Shown: positions 30,392 to 40,309, counted from the stretch's first letter. The stretch: 64,000 nt of DNA from Paenibacillus anaericanus (GCF_003994475.1 NZ_RZNY01000004.1:1-64000), one strand, 5' to 3'. Notes: generated by a model from the letters alone, not told the origin. Numbers and translations are program-made.

Positions 30392-31069
30392 ATGAATCTG
30401 TTGATCGTAGAGGACGATATTGGGATATCGTATACAATTGCAAGAGTTATGCAGGATGAAGGGCATAAGGTTACGGAGTGTCATAACGGAGAAGAGGGCT
30501 TGCATCACGCATTGTACGGCGAGTTCGATTTAATTATTTTGGATATTATGCTGCCTAAGGTTGATGGATTTACGTTCATCCAAGAGATGAGGAAGCAAAG
30601 AGTTGATACCCCGATTCTTTGTCTTACGGCAAAAGACGGATTAAACGACAGGGTAAAGGGGTTAACGATCGGAGCGGACGATTATGTGGTGAAGCCATTT
30701 GAGATTCCAGAGCTGATCGTCAGAGTTAAAGTACTGCTGCGCCGTTATGGCAATGTTAATCAAGAAGAGCAGATTAGCTACGGCCCGATTGCTATTCAAG
30801 TTAGAAATCGAACAATAACGGTCACAGGAGAAGAGCTGACTTTAACAGAAAAGGAATATGAGCTGCTTGAGTACCTGCTCATGAATAAAGAGCAGATCGT
30901 GACGAAGGAGCAAATCTATAACCGAATTTGGGGACTCGATTCGGAAGCTGGAATTGGCATCGTTGAGCTCTATGTCCATTATCTTCGGAAGAAGCTGTCT
31001 TCATGTCATGCCGATCAATATATCCAAACCGTAAGAGGTTTGGGCTACATACTCAGAATAAACGAGTAG
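30392..31069 (+). CDS. OmpR-family response regulator (copy A)
   Basis: A 225-residue protein. The receiver domain has E7, D8, D9, phosphoacceptor D51 in LIILDIMLPK and the VVKPFE lysine, and the C-terminal winged helix ends VRGLGYILRINE. The ATG at 30392 follows GGAGGAGC. It is followed, after a 128-nt stretch holding a DUF885 gene remnant, by a histidine kinase gene. Its last 57 codons are repeated nearly unchanged at 32614-32785, the sign of a tandem duplication. Confidence 0.9.
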   Translation: MNLLIVEDDIGISYTIARVMQDEGHKVTECHNGEEGLHHALYGEFDLIILDIMLPKVDGFTFIQEMRKQRVDTPILCLTAKDGLNDRVKGLTIGADDYVVKPFEIPELIVRVKVLLRRYGNVNQEEQISYGPIAIQVRNRTITVTGEELTLTEKEYELLEYLLMNKEQIVTKEQIYNRIWGLDSEAGIGIVELYVHYLRKKLSSCHADQYIQTVRGLGYILRINE

Positions 31070-31091
31070 TTTTCAAAGGGAAATCAAAGGA

Positions 31092-31197
31092 TTTCGGCAC
31101 CATGATTCAAAAGATGGCGGTTGCCAGCCTGAATGAGGACCCCGAAAAGTGAATCAATATATCAAGTCCGTCAAATAAAAGGAGAGCAGATCCCGAT
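31092..31197 (+). pseudogene. DUF885 gene remnant between regulator and kinase
   Basis: Bases 31092-31146 match codons about 40-58 of the intact DUF885 gene (near 32974-33028). Bases 31148-31197 match its last codons and the intergenic tail (near 34570-34619). About 1.5 kb between them is deleted. Confidence 0.8.
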
Positions 31198-32469
31198 ATG
31201 ATTAAACGCACGCTAGTACGAATGACGATATGGAACAGTACGGTCGTATTTTGCTTGTTTATCATACTGGGGGGAGCGTTATACGGGATGGCGCGTTATC
31301 GGATCTATTCCGACATTGACCGTCAGCTGGTGTTTAATATTGACCACATGCAACAATTTTCTCTAAGTAACGGGGAGCAAGTCATATACATTGATTCGAA
31401 GGAACCGGAACGTTTCATGATGATATTTTATTGGGATTCCAACGATACCTTACTTCAAAGCTTTATATATAAATGGCAATTTATCGATTTGAGTTCGATG
31501 CTTCGGGAAAAACAAAACCACATGGGACCCGAGTCAATACGCGTGGATAAGAAAACCTATCGATTCGTGAGCAGACCCTATCAGGGCAATTTGCCAGTAG
31601 TCGAGGAGCTGTCTAACAAGCCGTTGAAAACAGTTCAGATATTTACGGAAATTTCTGCCGAGGCGTATTATTTGAATCGGTTATTATGGAGTATTAGTAT
31701 CGGAATTGGTATCGGCGCGTTATTATCTATCATCGCAGGTTACGCATTGGCTAGAAGGGCACTCATTCCGATTCAGAAGGCTTGGGACAAGCAGCAGCAA
31801 TTCGTTGCAGATGCCTCTCACGAGTTGAGGAGTCCGCTTTCGGTCGTCCGAGGGCAAACGCAAATATTGTTACGCCATCCCGATCATACGATCGAGGAAG
31901 AAAGCGCTCCAATATCAGCCATTCTAAAAGAAACCAAAAGAATGAGCAACATGGTAGACGGGATGCTTCTTTTGGCAAGAGGCGATTCTCATGAGGAAGT
32001 CATCTCATGCAAACCTGTGCGAGTTGACGGGATCATTAAAGAGATTGCAAAAAATATAGAGCCGATAATGGATTACAAGCAGTTGCGGTTACAGCTTCAT
32101 GTCGAAGGCTCGGAATTTCTCATGAATGGAGATGAGGATCGTCTCATACAGTTGTTCATGATTTTGTTGGACAATGCTATTAAATTTACGCAGGCAGATG
32201 GGCAAATCGATCTTGAGTGTCTTAGGCAAGGGAAATCAGTTCTCGTAACCGTCAAGGATAACGGAGTGGGTATTTCGGAACACGAATTGCCACTCGTATT
32301 TAATCGCTTTTACAAGGGAGATTCCTCTAGAAATAGAGGGGATCATGGAGCGGGGCTAGGGCTATCGATCGCGCGTTGGATCGTCGATCAACATCAAGGT
32401 TCTGTACACATTAGCAGCGGGGTAGGGTGTGGTACGACTGTTATGATTCGTTTTCCCGTGATTAGTTAA
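31198..32469 (+). CDS. Sensor histidine kinase (copy A)
   Basis: A 423-residue kinase. Transmembrane helix 1 spans about 13-31, an extracellular sensor of about 130 residues follows, and helix 2 spans about 163-184. Then come the HisKA box ADASHELRSPLSVVRG with H208, the N-box LDNAIKFTQ, VKDNGVGISE, the F-box FNRFYKGD and GAGLGLSIA. It is the cognate kinase of the regulator at 30392. GGAGAG lies upstream of the ATG. Its first 41 bases recur identically at 34620-34660 behind the intact DUF885 gene. Confidence 0.9.
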   Translation: MIKRTLVRMTIWNSTVVFCLFIILGGALYGMARYRIYSDIDRQLVFNIDHMQQFSLSNGEQVIYIDSKEPERFMMIFYWDSNDTLLQSFIYKWQFIDLSSMLREKQNHMGPESIRVDKKTYRFVSRPYQGNLPVVEELSNKPLKTVQIFTEISAEAYYLNRLLWSISIGIGIGALLSIIAGYALARRALIPIQKAWDKQQQFVADASHELRSPLSVVRGQTQILLRHPDHTIEEESAPISAILKETKRMSNMVDGMLLLARGDSHEEVISCKPVRVDGIIKEIAKNIEPIMDYKQLRLQLHVEGSEFLMNGDEDRLIQLFMILLDNAIKFTQADGQIDLECLRQGKSVLVTVKDNGVGISEHELPLVFNRFYKGDSSRNRGDHGAGLGLSIARWIVDQHQGSVHISSGVGCGTTVMIRFPVIS

Positions 32470-32491
32470 ATAATAGAGTTCATAGGATACC

Positions 32492-32526
32492 GCGGCAGCC
32501 GACCAGACAATCGGCTGCCGTTTTCA
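32492..32526 (+). terminator. Intrinsic terminator after the kinase gene
   Basis: CGGCAGCCGA pairs with TCGGCTGCCG, followed by TTTTC. Confidence 0.85.
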
Positions 32527-32613
32527 TTAAGCTAAAGGGCAAACAAGTTGACGATCAATTGCGGTGAACCTTACCTCGGGTCAGTGGGTGTAAAGCGGTA
32601 AATAGTATTGAAG

Positions 32614-32785
32614 GTTGACGAAGGAGCAAATCTATAACCGAATTTGGGGACTCGATTCGGAAGCGGGAATTGACATCGTGGAGCTCTATGTCCATTATCT
32701 TCAGACGAAGCTGTCTTCATGGCATGCCGATCAATATATCCAAACCGTAAGAGGTTTGGGTTACATACTCAGAATAAATGAGTAG
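32614..32785 (+). pseudogene. Response regulator C-terminal remnant (copy B)
   Basis: The sequence from TTGACGAAGGAGCAAATC to the TAG at 32785 is nearly identical to the last 57 codons of the regulator at 30392, including the trailing CAAAGGGAAATCAAAGG. The receiver domain is gone. Confidence 0.88.
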
Positions 32786-32854
32786 TTTTTCAAAGGGAAA
32801 TCAAAGGTTCATCTTATATATTCTTCTTATACTCTATAAAGGGGAGATTAATGC

Positions 32855-34600
32855 ATGAACCTTGTAAGACAGATGTTTAAGAACACCAGATTGACTATTT
32901 TATTGGCAGTGGGACTTCTCGTATTGCTGATTGCAGGCGGTTTGTTATGGCAGACCCAACATCAGTCAGAGAGTTTCGACGCATTGATTCAGAAGATGGC
33001 GGTTACCACCCTGAATGAGGACCCCGAGTTGCAGCTTAAATATGGTGTGGAAGAAGTGAATGGTCTAGGGTGGGATCCCACTAAGCTCACGGACCTGTCG
33101 GATACCGATTACGAACAATTAAACGAAGAGAGAAATGGTTTTCTTAAAAAATTGAATGACTATGATGCTGCCAAGCTTTCCCCGGAAGACAAACTCACCT
33201 ACGATATTCTCAAATGGAACCTAAGCGCGGCGCAGCAAGTATATAAATATTGGGATCTGAACACGAATGACTACCTTTCCCTATCCATTTTTCCGCCGTA
33301 TTTCGCGAACAACTATCCGATTCGCAACCAAGCAGATGCAAAGAATTATATCGTTGCGCTGAACGGGTTTTCGGATAAAGTCGCGCATGTCATAGATAGA
33401 ATTCAAGACAGACGGGAGAAAGGTATTGTCCCTGCTTCTGAATTTCTGAAGGAAATGCTTACGAGTTACAGCAATTTGCGAAATACGAAACCGGAAGAAA
33501 CGATTCTGTACAGTTTATATGCAGAGAAATTAACCGAGTTAAAACTCGATCCCTCCGAAGAGGAGAAGCTAAAAAAAGCGTTAGTGCAAACCCTAACCGA
33601 TCATGTACTGGCTTCTTACGGCAAACTTTCCGATGTGATCAAGAACGATCTTATGAAGCAAGCATCCGTGAGCCAAGGAATCTGGAGTCAGCCGGGCGGC
33701 AGCGAGTATTATTCTGCAAGCCTCAAACTTACTACGGGTACGGACCTCAGTCCTCAGGAAATGCACGAGATCGCTAAACGCAAGGTAGAAGAGATCGTGA
33801 AGGAGCTAAGAAGCGGGGCTTCGGGTCAAGCACAGACTACATCTGCAGCCAGATTCCTAACCGGAGATGAATTGCTGCAAGCGTTAAATAGCAGTCTGTC
33901 GGATGCCACGCCCTATTTGTCCGATTGGTTTGAAGAGGAACTTATCCCGGACCATCCAGTAGACGTGCGAGCGTATTCGGCTCTTTTCGCATCGGCAGGT
34001 GGAATGTATATCCCCTTATCAATAGATGGTGATAGGAGCGGGAGATTTGTCATTCCGCTCGAAATCCCGACCTCCGAAGAAATGGTTAAAATGCTTGCGT
34101 TGCATGAGGGTATTCCAGGGCATCACTTTCAATTTTCGATTCAATATGATCAACCAACCATTCCATTAATCCGCAAAATAATGATGACGTCTGGATACGT
34201 AGAGGGATGGGCGGTCTATATGGAAAGCTTATGTGCGGAGAAGGGCTTGCTTGATCGGAACACGGTACTAATCCGTTTGCTGGGCAATTCCTTAGGTACC
34301 GTGATAGATACGGGTATCCATGGGCTGAAGTGGACAAGAGAACAAGCTAATGAGTATCTGGTGAGTGCCATTGGAACGGGGAACGATGCTTTGATCGACA
34401 GTGTCATTGCCTATCCAGGACTAAACGAAAACTATGCGATCGGATCGGAGCAATTCCAATCCCTTCGAGAGAAGGCGGGAAGCGAACTCGGGGATCGCTT
34501 CGATATCAAGGCATTTCATTCCGTTCTTCTTCGAAACGGTAATATGCCATTTCCGATATTGGAGCAGCAAGTGAATCAATACATCAAATCCGTCAAATAA
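32855..34600 (+). CDS. DUF885 family exported protein (putative metallopeptidase-like)
   Basis: A 581-residue protein with an N-terminal signal anchor (about 12-32). The DUF885 core includes a zinc-peptidase-like LHEGIPGHHFQFS (about 411-423) and SGYVEGWAVYMESL. Family members are uncharacterised but have an HExxH-related arrangement. It probably acts outside the membrane. AAGGGGAG precedes the ATG. Remnants around it show that it originally lay between a response regulator and a histidine kinase gene, so its expression or function is probably tied to that system. Confidence 0.85.
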   Translation: MNLVRQMFKNTRLTILLAVGLLVLLIAGGLLWQTQHQSESFDALIQKMAVTTLNEDPELQLKYGVEEVNGLGWDPTKLTDLSDTDYEQLNEERNGFLKKLNDYDAAKLSPEDKLTYDILKWNLSAAQQVYKYWDLNTNDYLSLSIFPPYFANNYPIRNQADAKNYIVALNGFSDKVAHVIDRIQDRREKGIVPASEFLKEMLTSYSNLRNTKPEETILYSLYAEKLTELKLDPSEEEKLKKALVQTLTDHVLASYGKLSDVIKNDLMKQASVSQGIWSQPGGSEYYSASLKLTTGTDLSPQEMHEIAKRKVEEIVKELRSGASGQAQTTSAARFLTGDELLQALNSSLSDATPYLSDWFEEELIPDHPVDVRAYSALFASAGGMYIPLSIDGDRSGRFVIPLEIPTSEEMVKMLALHEGIPGHHFQFSIQYDQPTIPLIRKIMMTSGYVEGWAVYMESLCAEKGLLDRNTVLIRLLGNSLGTVIDTGIHGLKWTREQANEYLVSAIGTGNDALIDSVIAYPGLNENYAIGSEQFQSLREKAGSELGDRFDIKAFHSVLLRNGNMPFPILEQQVNQYIKSVK

Positions 34601-34619
34601 AAAGAGAGCAGTCCCCGGT

Positions 34620-34661
34620 ATGATTAAACGCACGCTAGTACGAATGACGATATGGAACAGC
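34620..34661 (+). pseudogene. Histidine kinase 5' remnant (copy B)
   Basis: It is identical for 41 bases to the start of the kinase gene at 31198 (ATGATTAAACGCACGC onward), then unrelated. It marks the right boundary of the duplicated module. Confidence 0.88.
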
Positions 34662-34785
34662 ATTTCATGTGATAAATTTGCTAGTATATTTATATTAAAA
34701 TTATGGTCAAATTGAGTTTGAACCGAATGTAAGAACTGATTTTATAGATATGAAGACAACCGAAATATGTGAGATTAGTTTTTTA

Positions 34786-34838
34786 AAAAACAGGTTATCA
34801 CTGAAAAGGCTGCTGCCTTTAAGTGATAGCCTGTTTTC
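34786..34838 (+). terminator. Intrinsic terminator
   Basis: AAAACAGGTTATCACT pairs with AGTGATAGCCTGTTTT, with inner AAAGGC/GCCTTT pairing. It lies downstream of the duplicated module. Confidence 0.85.
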
Positions 34839-34965
34839 GTCTGCACTAATAAGTGCTGGATTCTAAGTATATGGGAATCAATTGTACCTGTGCGGTAATC
34901 CATTTAACGGAACAGATGGTTGTTCTATAGGAAGTAGCAAGGGCCTTTCCCTATCCAATAACACG

Positions 34966-35493
34966 TCATTTTCTGTTCTCGTTTTCTCGATATTCTGATG
35001 GATTTAACCCTGTCCACCTTTTAAATTGCCTACTGAAATGAGCAAGGTTCTTGATGGACTGATTTGTTTTATCCTCAGAATTATGATTTGGCGCATCAAC
35101 TTCTTATTCTGTTGTGAAAAAGACTGGAAGGTTGGTAAATCCAGTTGCAATTTTCATTATTTTCATTCGTAACGAAGGTTCATCTATATCAAAATGAGCA
35201 CAAAAATAAGTCATAGAATCTGGAGAAATACATCTGCTTGCATGTTCAAATCCAGGAGGAATGAGCAGAATATCGTCCTTCCTTACTATATATCGGTTAT
35301 TTTGAATTGTTGTTTCTTGTTCACCATCTAATATAACTAGGATCTCAAATCCATGGTGAGATTCCCTAGGTATACACAAATCAGGCGCAACCGTTTGAAT
35401 GTGTGCACCAAAAAAACGTATATTCCAATCAATATATGGAAAGAACACAGCGTTATCTCCTATACCTGCATAACTGGATTTAATCTCCACCAC
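34966..35493 (-). pseudogene. AraC-family regulator, nonsense-mutated and internally deleted
   Basis: The N-terminal cupin-like ligand domain is intact (SHHGFEILVILDGEQET, DDILLIPPGFEHAS) for 129 codons and ends at a TAA. The same frame then continues through a linker to the last third of an AraC helix-turn-helix (SIKNLAHFSRQFKRWTGLNP, SEYR) and a stop at 34966. Most of the first HTH is missing. The start is a GTG after AAGGAGAGGG. A truncated sensor domain could still be produced. Confidence 0.7.
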
Positions 35494-35741
35494 AAACCCT
35501 CTCCTTTGATTTGGGTAAATCTAACTTTGTTAATACAATAGTACTCTCGCTTAAAGTTCTTTTATAATTTATTTAAACGAAAGAAGGACACTTCACAATT
35601 ACATGTCCTCTCTATAAGTTAGATTTATTATATGGGGAACCCGAAGGGGATGGTGCTGATGGCTAAATTAGGATTAAGCAACAAATGGGACATCGGAAGC
35701 GTCTATTCATCATGCATATAACAGCTAGAGAGGTGGAACAG

Positions 35742-38024
35742 ATGAATTTAAAAATGATGACGATATTCGGTGCCGTTATCGGTTCAATGCTCGTTTGGGC
35801 AGGAAGTGCGGCTGCGGAAGAACGGTTTACCGATCTGCAGCATGCGAAGTGGGCAAAAGACAGCATTAACTATATGGCTAAAAGGGGAACAGTTGCCGGA
35901 TATGGCAATGGGAAGTTTATGCCCGAGAGGCATGTAACAAGAGCGCAAGCCGTAACTTTCATGGTGCGAGAGCTTTATCCTCAACAGTTGCAAGTTGCAA
36001 CGGAAGGAACAAATTTTTCAGATGTTCCAACAACACATCCTTTTTATCGTGAAATCGCCATTGCGGAAAAAAATGGGCTGGCCAGCGGATTTCCTGACGG
36101 CACCTTTCATCCGGATACAGCGATGAGCCGAGCAGAGACGGCTGCCTTCCTTACACGCGCATATTCACTTGTAACAGGGAAGCAACCAGCAAGTTTGAAA
36201 GATACGGAGAATCATTGGGCAGCAGCACCAATTCTCATTATGAGCTCTAACGGATTGATCGGTGGATATACGGATGGCACCTATCGGCCGAATCGACCTG
36301 TCACTCGAGCGGAGTTTGCCGTGTTTATGACCCGGGTGATTCGATTTGAACGTGAAGCAGCTATTCAGGATCACGATTGGGATAAGCTGATATCATATAT
36401 GACCGTCAGTGAGCAAATCGGCCAAATGCTCATGCCTGATATTAGGCAATGGAATGGTCAAGTGACAACGACCGTCAATGAAGGAATTAAACGCAGCATC
36501 CACGATCAGGACTTGGGCGGACTAATTCTGTTTGACAAAAATATTGTAGACGTACGGCAGGTTACAACACTCACACATAATCTGCAAATGGAAGCAGGTG
36601 ACATTCCCCTGTTTCTCGGCATCGACCAAGAAGGAGGCGTTGTTAAGCGAATCCCCGGCGGGACGAATCTGCCAGGTCAAATGGCGCTTGGCGCAACTGG
36701 TGACGCAGCGCTGGCCGAAGCGGCAGGAAGGCTGACAGGGGAAGAGCTGAAGGCGCTCGGGCTGCAGGTCAATTTTGCCCCGGTGCTCGACATTAACAGC
36801 AATCCAGACAACCCGATCATCGGGATGCGTTCGTTTAGCTCAGATGCGGACTTGGTATCACGGCTTGGGATCGCAACAATAAAAGGGCTGCATCAATCTG
36901 GAGTCATCGCGGCAGTTAAACATTTTCCAGGGCATGGTGACACGACTGTAGACTCCCATCTGGGAATGCCGGTGTTGACACATAACCGCGAACGACTCGA
37001 TGCGGTCGAACTGAAACCGTTTCGCGACTCGATCGAGAACGGGGTGGAGATGATCATGACCGCGCATATTGCTTTAACCGCAGTAGATAACGAGCACATT
37101 ATGTCGCTTAAGGACGGAAGCAGTGTGCCGATCCCTGCCACGTTATCTAAAAAGGTGTTGACCGGACTGCTTCGGGGGGAGCTTGGTTATAAAGGCGTTA
37201 TCATTTCTGATGCCTTCACCATGAATGCGATAGCGGAGCATTTTGGGGAGAATAAAGCAGTGGAACGTGCGGTCTCCGCAGGTGTCGATATCATCCTTAT
37301 GCCGCAAGATCCAGCAGCTGCTCATCAAACGCTGGTTAACGCGGTGAAGAGCGGGACGATCCCGAAAGAAACCATCCATAATTCGGTGAAACGAATATTA
37401 GAGCTTAAATCAAAATATGGTTTGTTTGACCGCAGCGAAAGCCTTACGCATAAGTTGAGCGCACTTAACGATATCATCGGATCCGAGGCGCATCGCACGG
37501 TGGAACGGAAAATTGCAGAACGAGCGGTCACATTATTGGCCAGCCGCGACGGTGCCCTTCCGGATCAAATCCATCAAGGTGACCGGATTGTTATTGTCGC
37601 AGCTGAGCAGGAGCAGGCCAAGCAGCTTGAGAGACAGCTGATGCAAGCCGCCAGCAATCTATCGCTTAAGACGGAGTTTTCTGTTATCGGTCAAGGAAAA
37701 ACGACGGAGGCGCTTAAAGCTATTGATAAGGCGGATTACGTCATCCTGGCCACTTACCAGTTCCGTAACGTGGCCAGTCAGTTCGGATGGACCGATGTTC
37801 AAACGTTGATCCAAGAGATGAACGAGCGTAATAAGCGATACGCGCTTTTATCGCTTGGTAACCCGTATGAGACGATCTTTTTGCAGAACGTGCGCTCAGG
37901 ACTTGCGGTTTATGGAAAGCAGGAGCCCAATACAACCGCCGGGATCAAAGTACTTCTCGGCCAATTGGAAGCCGGGGGCGTACTGCCAGTGTCAATCGAT
38001 CAAAGTAGGGTAAGTGATAATTAA
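35742..38024 (+). CDS. nagZ: S-layer-anchored beta-N-acetylhexosaminidase (NagZ, GH3)
   Basis: A 760-residue exported enzyme. A signal peptide (cleavage likely after GSAAA) is followed by three SLH domains (about 28-80, 90-145, 150-205; TRAQAVTFM, SRAETAAFL, TRAEFAVFM), which bind pyruvylated wall polymer. A family 3 glycoside hydrolase domain follows, with GIDQEGGVV, the NagZ-specific KHFPGHGDT..DSH acid/base loop and nucleophile ISDAFTM, and then a C-terminal domain. It releases N-acetylglucosamine from muropeptides in wall turnover. The frame is open upstream to 35685, but GAGAGGTGG and the signal peptide fix the start at 35742. It is monocistronic. Confidence 0.9.
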   Translation: MNLKMMTIFGAVIGSMLVWAGSAAAEERFTDLQHAKWAKDSINYMAKRGTVAGYGNGKFMPERHVTRAQAVTFMVRELYPQQLQVATEGTNFSDVPTTHPFYREIAIAEKNGLASGFPDGTFHPDTAMSRAETAAFLTRAYSLVTGKQPASLKDTENHWAAAPILIMSSNGLIGGYTDGTYRPNRPVTRAEFAVFMTRVIRFEREAAIQDHDWDKLISYMTVSEQIGQMLMPDIRQWNGQVTTTVNEGIKRSIHDQDLGGLILFDKNIVDVRQVTTLTHNLQMEAGDIPLFLGIDQEGGVVKRIPGGTNLPGQMALGATGDAALAEAAGRLTGEELKALGLQVNFAPVLDINSNPDNPIIGMRSFSSDADLVSRLGIATIKGLHQSGVIAAVKHFPGHGDTTVDSHLGMPVLTHNRERLDAVELKPFRDSIENGVEMIMTAHIALTAVDNEHIMSLKDGSSVPIPATLSKKVLTGLLRGELGYKGVIISDAFTMNAIAEHFGENKAVERAVSAGVDIILMPQDPAAAHQTLVNAVKSGTIPKETIHNSVKRILELKSKYGLFDRSESLTHKLSALNDIIGSEAHRTVERKIAERAVTLLASRDGALPDQIHQGDRIVIVAAEQEQAKQLERQLMQAASNLSLKTEFSVIGQGKTTEALKAIDKADYVILATYQFRNVASQFGWTDVQTLIQEMNERNKRYALLSLGNPYETIFLQNVRSGLAVYGKQEPNTTAGIKVLLGQLEAGGVLPVSIDQSRVSDN

Positions 38025-38108
38025 TTTTTCTCAGGTGGGAGATAAGAAACAGGATTAGTATGATGACGAAAGCAGAGTCAATGATGAATCGGAAATAATG
38101 GGAAATAG

Positions 38109-38147
38109 AAACAGCATATCTCTTGATGAGAGAGACATGCTGTTTTT
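38109..38147 (+). terminator. Intrinsic terminator after nagZ
   Basis: AAACAGCAT..TCTC pairs with GAGA..ATGCTGTTT, followed by TTTA. Confidence 0.75.
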
Positions 38148-38149
38148 AG

Positions 38150-38330
38150 CTTTTCAGCGAATCGGACAGGATGGAGCACCGGGTACGACAAAATCGTGAT
38201 AAAGAGCATATTAAACCCGTTTGTATGCCAAAAGCGTCGGATACCTGGCAGATCAAAAGTCCAACGACTGCGCCGCTGAGACCGGATGCGACATAAATAA
38301 CGGGTACAGATGGAGTATTATCTTATCGAA
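38150..38330 (-). pseudogene. Membrane protein (MFS-like) C-terminal remnant
   Basis: On the minus strand IYVASGLSGAVVGLLICQVS then DAFGIQTG is followed, one frame over, by FNMLFITILSYPVLHPVRFA. It looks like the last two helices of a transporter with a frameshift. There is no start codon nearby. Confidence 0.45.
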
Positions 38331-38340
38331 ACTAAGCAAC

Positions 38341-38367
38341 ACATACCAATTTAGCTTAAACTTTTTT
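38341..38367. repeat. Direct repeat, left copy
   Basis: ACATACCAATTTAGCTTAAA then CTTTTTT. A copy with one mismatch is at 40310-40337. The pair brackets the reductase/TetR unit. Confidence 0.6.
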
Positions 38368-38416
38368 GATTTAATGAAAATAAATTAAAAATTACTATAA
38401 TATTTTAACAAAAAAA

Positions 38417-39334
38417 TTACTGAACATGTATTTCCGATTTGATATCATTTTGACTTAACAATTTCATTAAATCATTACTCAGCTGCATAATCTCATTGTT
38501 AGCATTATTCGCATAATCCGGCAACATCATATCCTTAACCATTTTAGTTCGTAGCCATGTCATAAAGAATAGATCCAATAATAAGTTTGGAAATTTAAGC
38601 ACCATTTTAAGCATTGGTGGATCAATTGAAACGCCAGCTTTTTGTATTGCCCTTAGATACGTTTTTAAAGTGACTGTTATTTTACGTGCCGTCTTTCTGG
38701 TTCTGGCTGTTTTTTTGTCAATTATCTTATTCTCAGAATGCAAAAAGCTCAACATGGCAATGTCTGATACGGAATGTGTGATTAGATACGCTTGCATATC
38801 CTTTTTAATAACGTAGGGAAGCTTTGCTGTTTTAAATAAGTTTGCGAGTTTTTCTATGCGTTCTGTCACTACACCATTAATTTCTCCAAATGCAGTTGCC
38901 GCTATAATCTTTGGTAGAAATCGAGGATGCAATACTCCATCTTTAATCTGTCCGCCGAAGCCGGGAAAGGCTGGTAAAAGTCTATCCCCTACGATATCCA
39001 GCCACGAAGAAAATCCAATTGAATTACTAGTCATCGTAACTATATTTTTGCTTTGATTATCTTTTAGCGCTAACAACGCTGATTCGGACCGATCATAACG
39101 AACGGTAACGAAAATAAAATCGTATACATCGTCATTTTCGAGCGTATCAATGACATTCACTTGTATCGATCTAACTGTACCTTTTTCCATATATTGCAGG
39201 CCATTTTCTCTTAATGATTTAAATCTATTTGAATGTGCAAACAGGCTAACGTCAAACCCTGCTTCAATAAGCTTAATTGCGTACATGCTCCCGATGACAC
39301 CTGCACCAAAAATTAAAATTCTATTTGCTGACAT
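38417..39334 (-). CDS. Ketopantoate reductase-like (ApbA/PanE family) oxidoreductase
   Basis: A 305-residue protein. The N-terminal Rossmann nucleotide-binding motif is FGAGVIGSMYA (about 7-17), and an ApbA-like middle segment contains MTSNSIGFSSWLD and LPAFPGFGGQ. The C-terminal domain is divergent and lacks the clear K-x(3)-N-x(3)-N pattern of true PanE, so pantoate formation is doubtful. The ATG at 39334 follows GGGGTGG. It is divergent from a TetR regulator, with a palindrome between the genes, so it is probably the regulated target. Confidence 0.75.
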   Translation of the reverse strand: MSANRILIFGAGVIGSMYAIKLIEAGFDVSLFAHSNRFKSLRENGLQYMEKGTVRSIQVNVIDTLENDDVYDFIFVTVRYDRSESALLALKDNQSKNIVTMTSNSIGFSSWLDIVGDRLLPAFPGFGGQIKDGVLHPRFLPKIIAATAFGEINGVVTERIEKLANLFKTAKLPYVIKKDMQAYLITHSVSDIAMLSFLHSENKIIDKKTARTRKTARKITVTLKTYLRAIQKAGVSIDPPMLKMVLKFPNLLLDLFFMTWLRTKMVKDMMLPDYANNANNEIMQLSNDLMKLLSQNDIKSEIHVQ

Positions 39335-39376
39335 TGAAACCACCCCTACTTATTAACATTTCCTTTTTATTATCAA

Positions 39377-39388
39377 ACAACATGTTGT
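39377..39388. promoter_or_regulatory. Candidate TetR operator
   Basis: The perfect 12-bp palindrome ACAACATGTTGT lies between the divergent reductase and TetR genes, 43 nt from the reductase start. Confidence 0.5.
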
Positions 39389-39480
39389 ATGATGTGATTG
39401 TAAATCTTTATTATTCCTTGATCAACCATCACTTTTTTATTATTTGTCGGATGATATTCTTATTCGAGTAGGAGGGAAAC

Positions 39481-40032
39481 ATGAAAAAGCAACCCCAAAT
39501 AACGGAGCAAACAAGACAAAAGTTTGTAGAGGTTTTTTGTGAGTTATATAGCCAAAAGCCGATTGAGAAAATTTCGGTTCAGGAAATTGCGAATAAGTCA
39601 GGATATAACCGCAGCACCTTTTATCAATACTTTACTGACATCTACGAATTGTTAGACTCTGTTGAAAATGACTTATTGAATGACATGAAAAAAGAATTGG
39701 CGAATAAAGAGCTATCGATGCATACGGTTCAAGATTCGCTCTATTGTCTGGACAAAAGAGAACATCTCCTGGTTCTTAATGCCCTTTTGGGTGATTATGG
39801 AAGTGCCCGTTTTATAAAACGCTTAAAAAAAGAAATCACTTTGGATCAATTAGAATTAAACGTTCCGCAAAACCATTCCTTAACGCCATACTTTATTGAG
39901 TTCTACCTGACAACTTCCCTTTCCTTATTTCATCTTTGGCTCCAGCGTCAAAAGGATTTATCGTCAGAAGAATTTTTCAAGTTAGTGGAGAACCTATATT
40001 CAAGAGGGATTACGCCCTATTTTAAAGAATGA
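39481..40032 (+). CDS. TetR/AcrR family transcriptional regulator
   Basis: A 183-residue regulator. The N-terminal helix-turn-helix reads ISVQEIANKSGYNRSTFYQY (about 35-54), and the C-terminal all-helical ligand domain is of the TetR_C type seen in Bacillales. GTAGGAGGG precedes the ATG. Being divergent from the reductase gene with an intervening palindrome, it probably represses that gene and itself. Confidence 0.85.
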   Translation: MKKQPQITEQTRQKFVEVFCELYSQKPIEKISVQEIANKSGYNRSTFYQYFTDIYELLDSVENDLLNDMKKELANKELSMHTVQDSLYCLDKREHLLVLNALLGDYGSARFIKRLKKEITLDQLELNVPQNHSLTPYFIEFYLTTSLSLFHLWLQRQKDLSSEEFFKLVENLYSRGITPYFKE

Positions 40033-40309
40033 GTCTGTCATTCAAACCAAATCCATATGTTGTATAACAATAAAAAAGCGCGCATAAGCTTGTTTACACA
40101 ATATACTCCATAAAGACTGACCTAACCTACTCTTAAGGGTCCGCATTCTGTAAATACAGATGAAGAGTTTCCTGAGATTTGCCCTGTTGCGTATGCTTAT
40201 ATGAACTGGAGAAAGGTCCTTAGAGATAAGAAGTATATTAGATGGATTTTTAATGATGAAAGAGGGGGGAGTCAATAGAAAAATTCTAGAATGGATACAA
40301 GAACAATGG

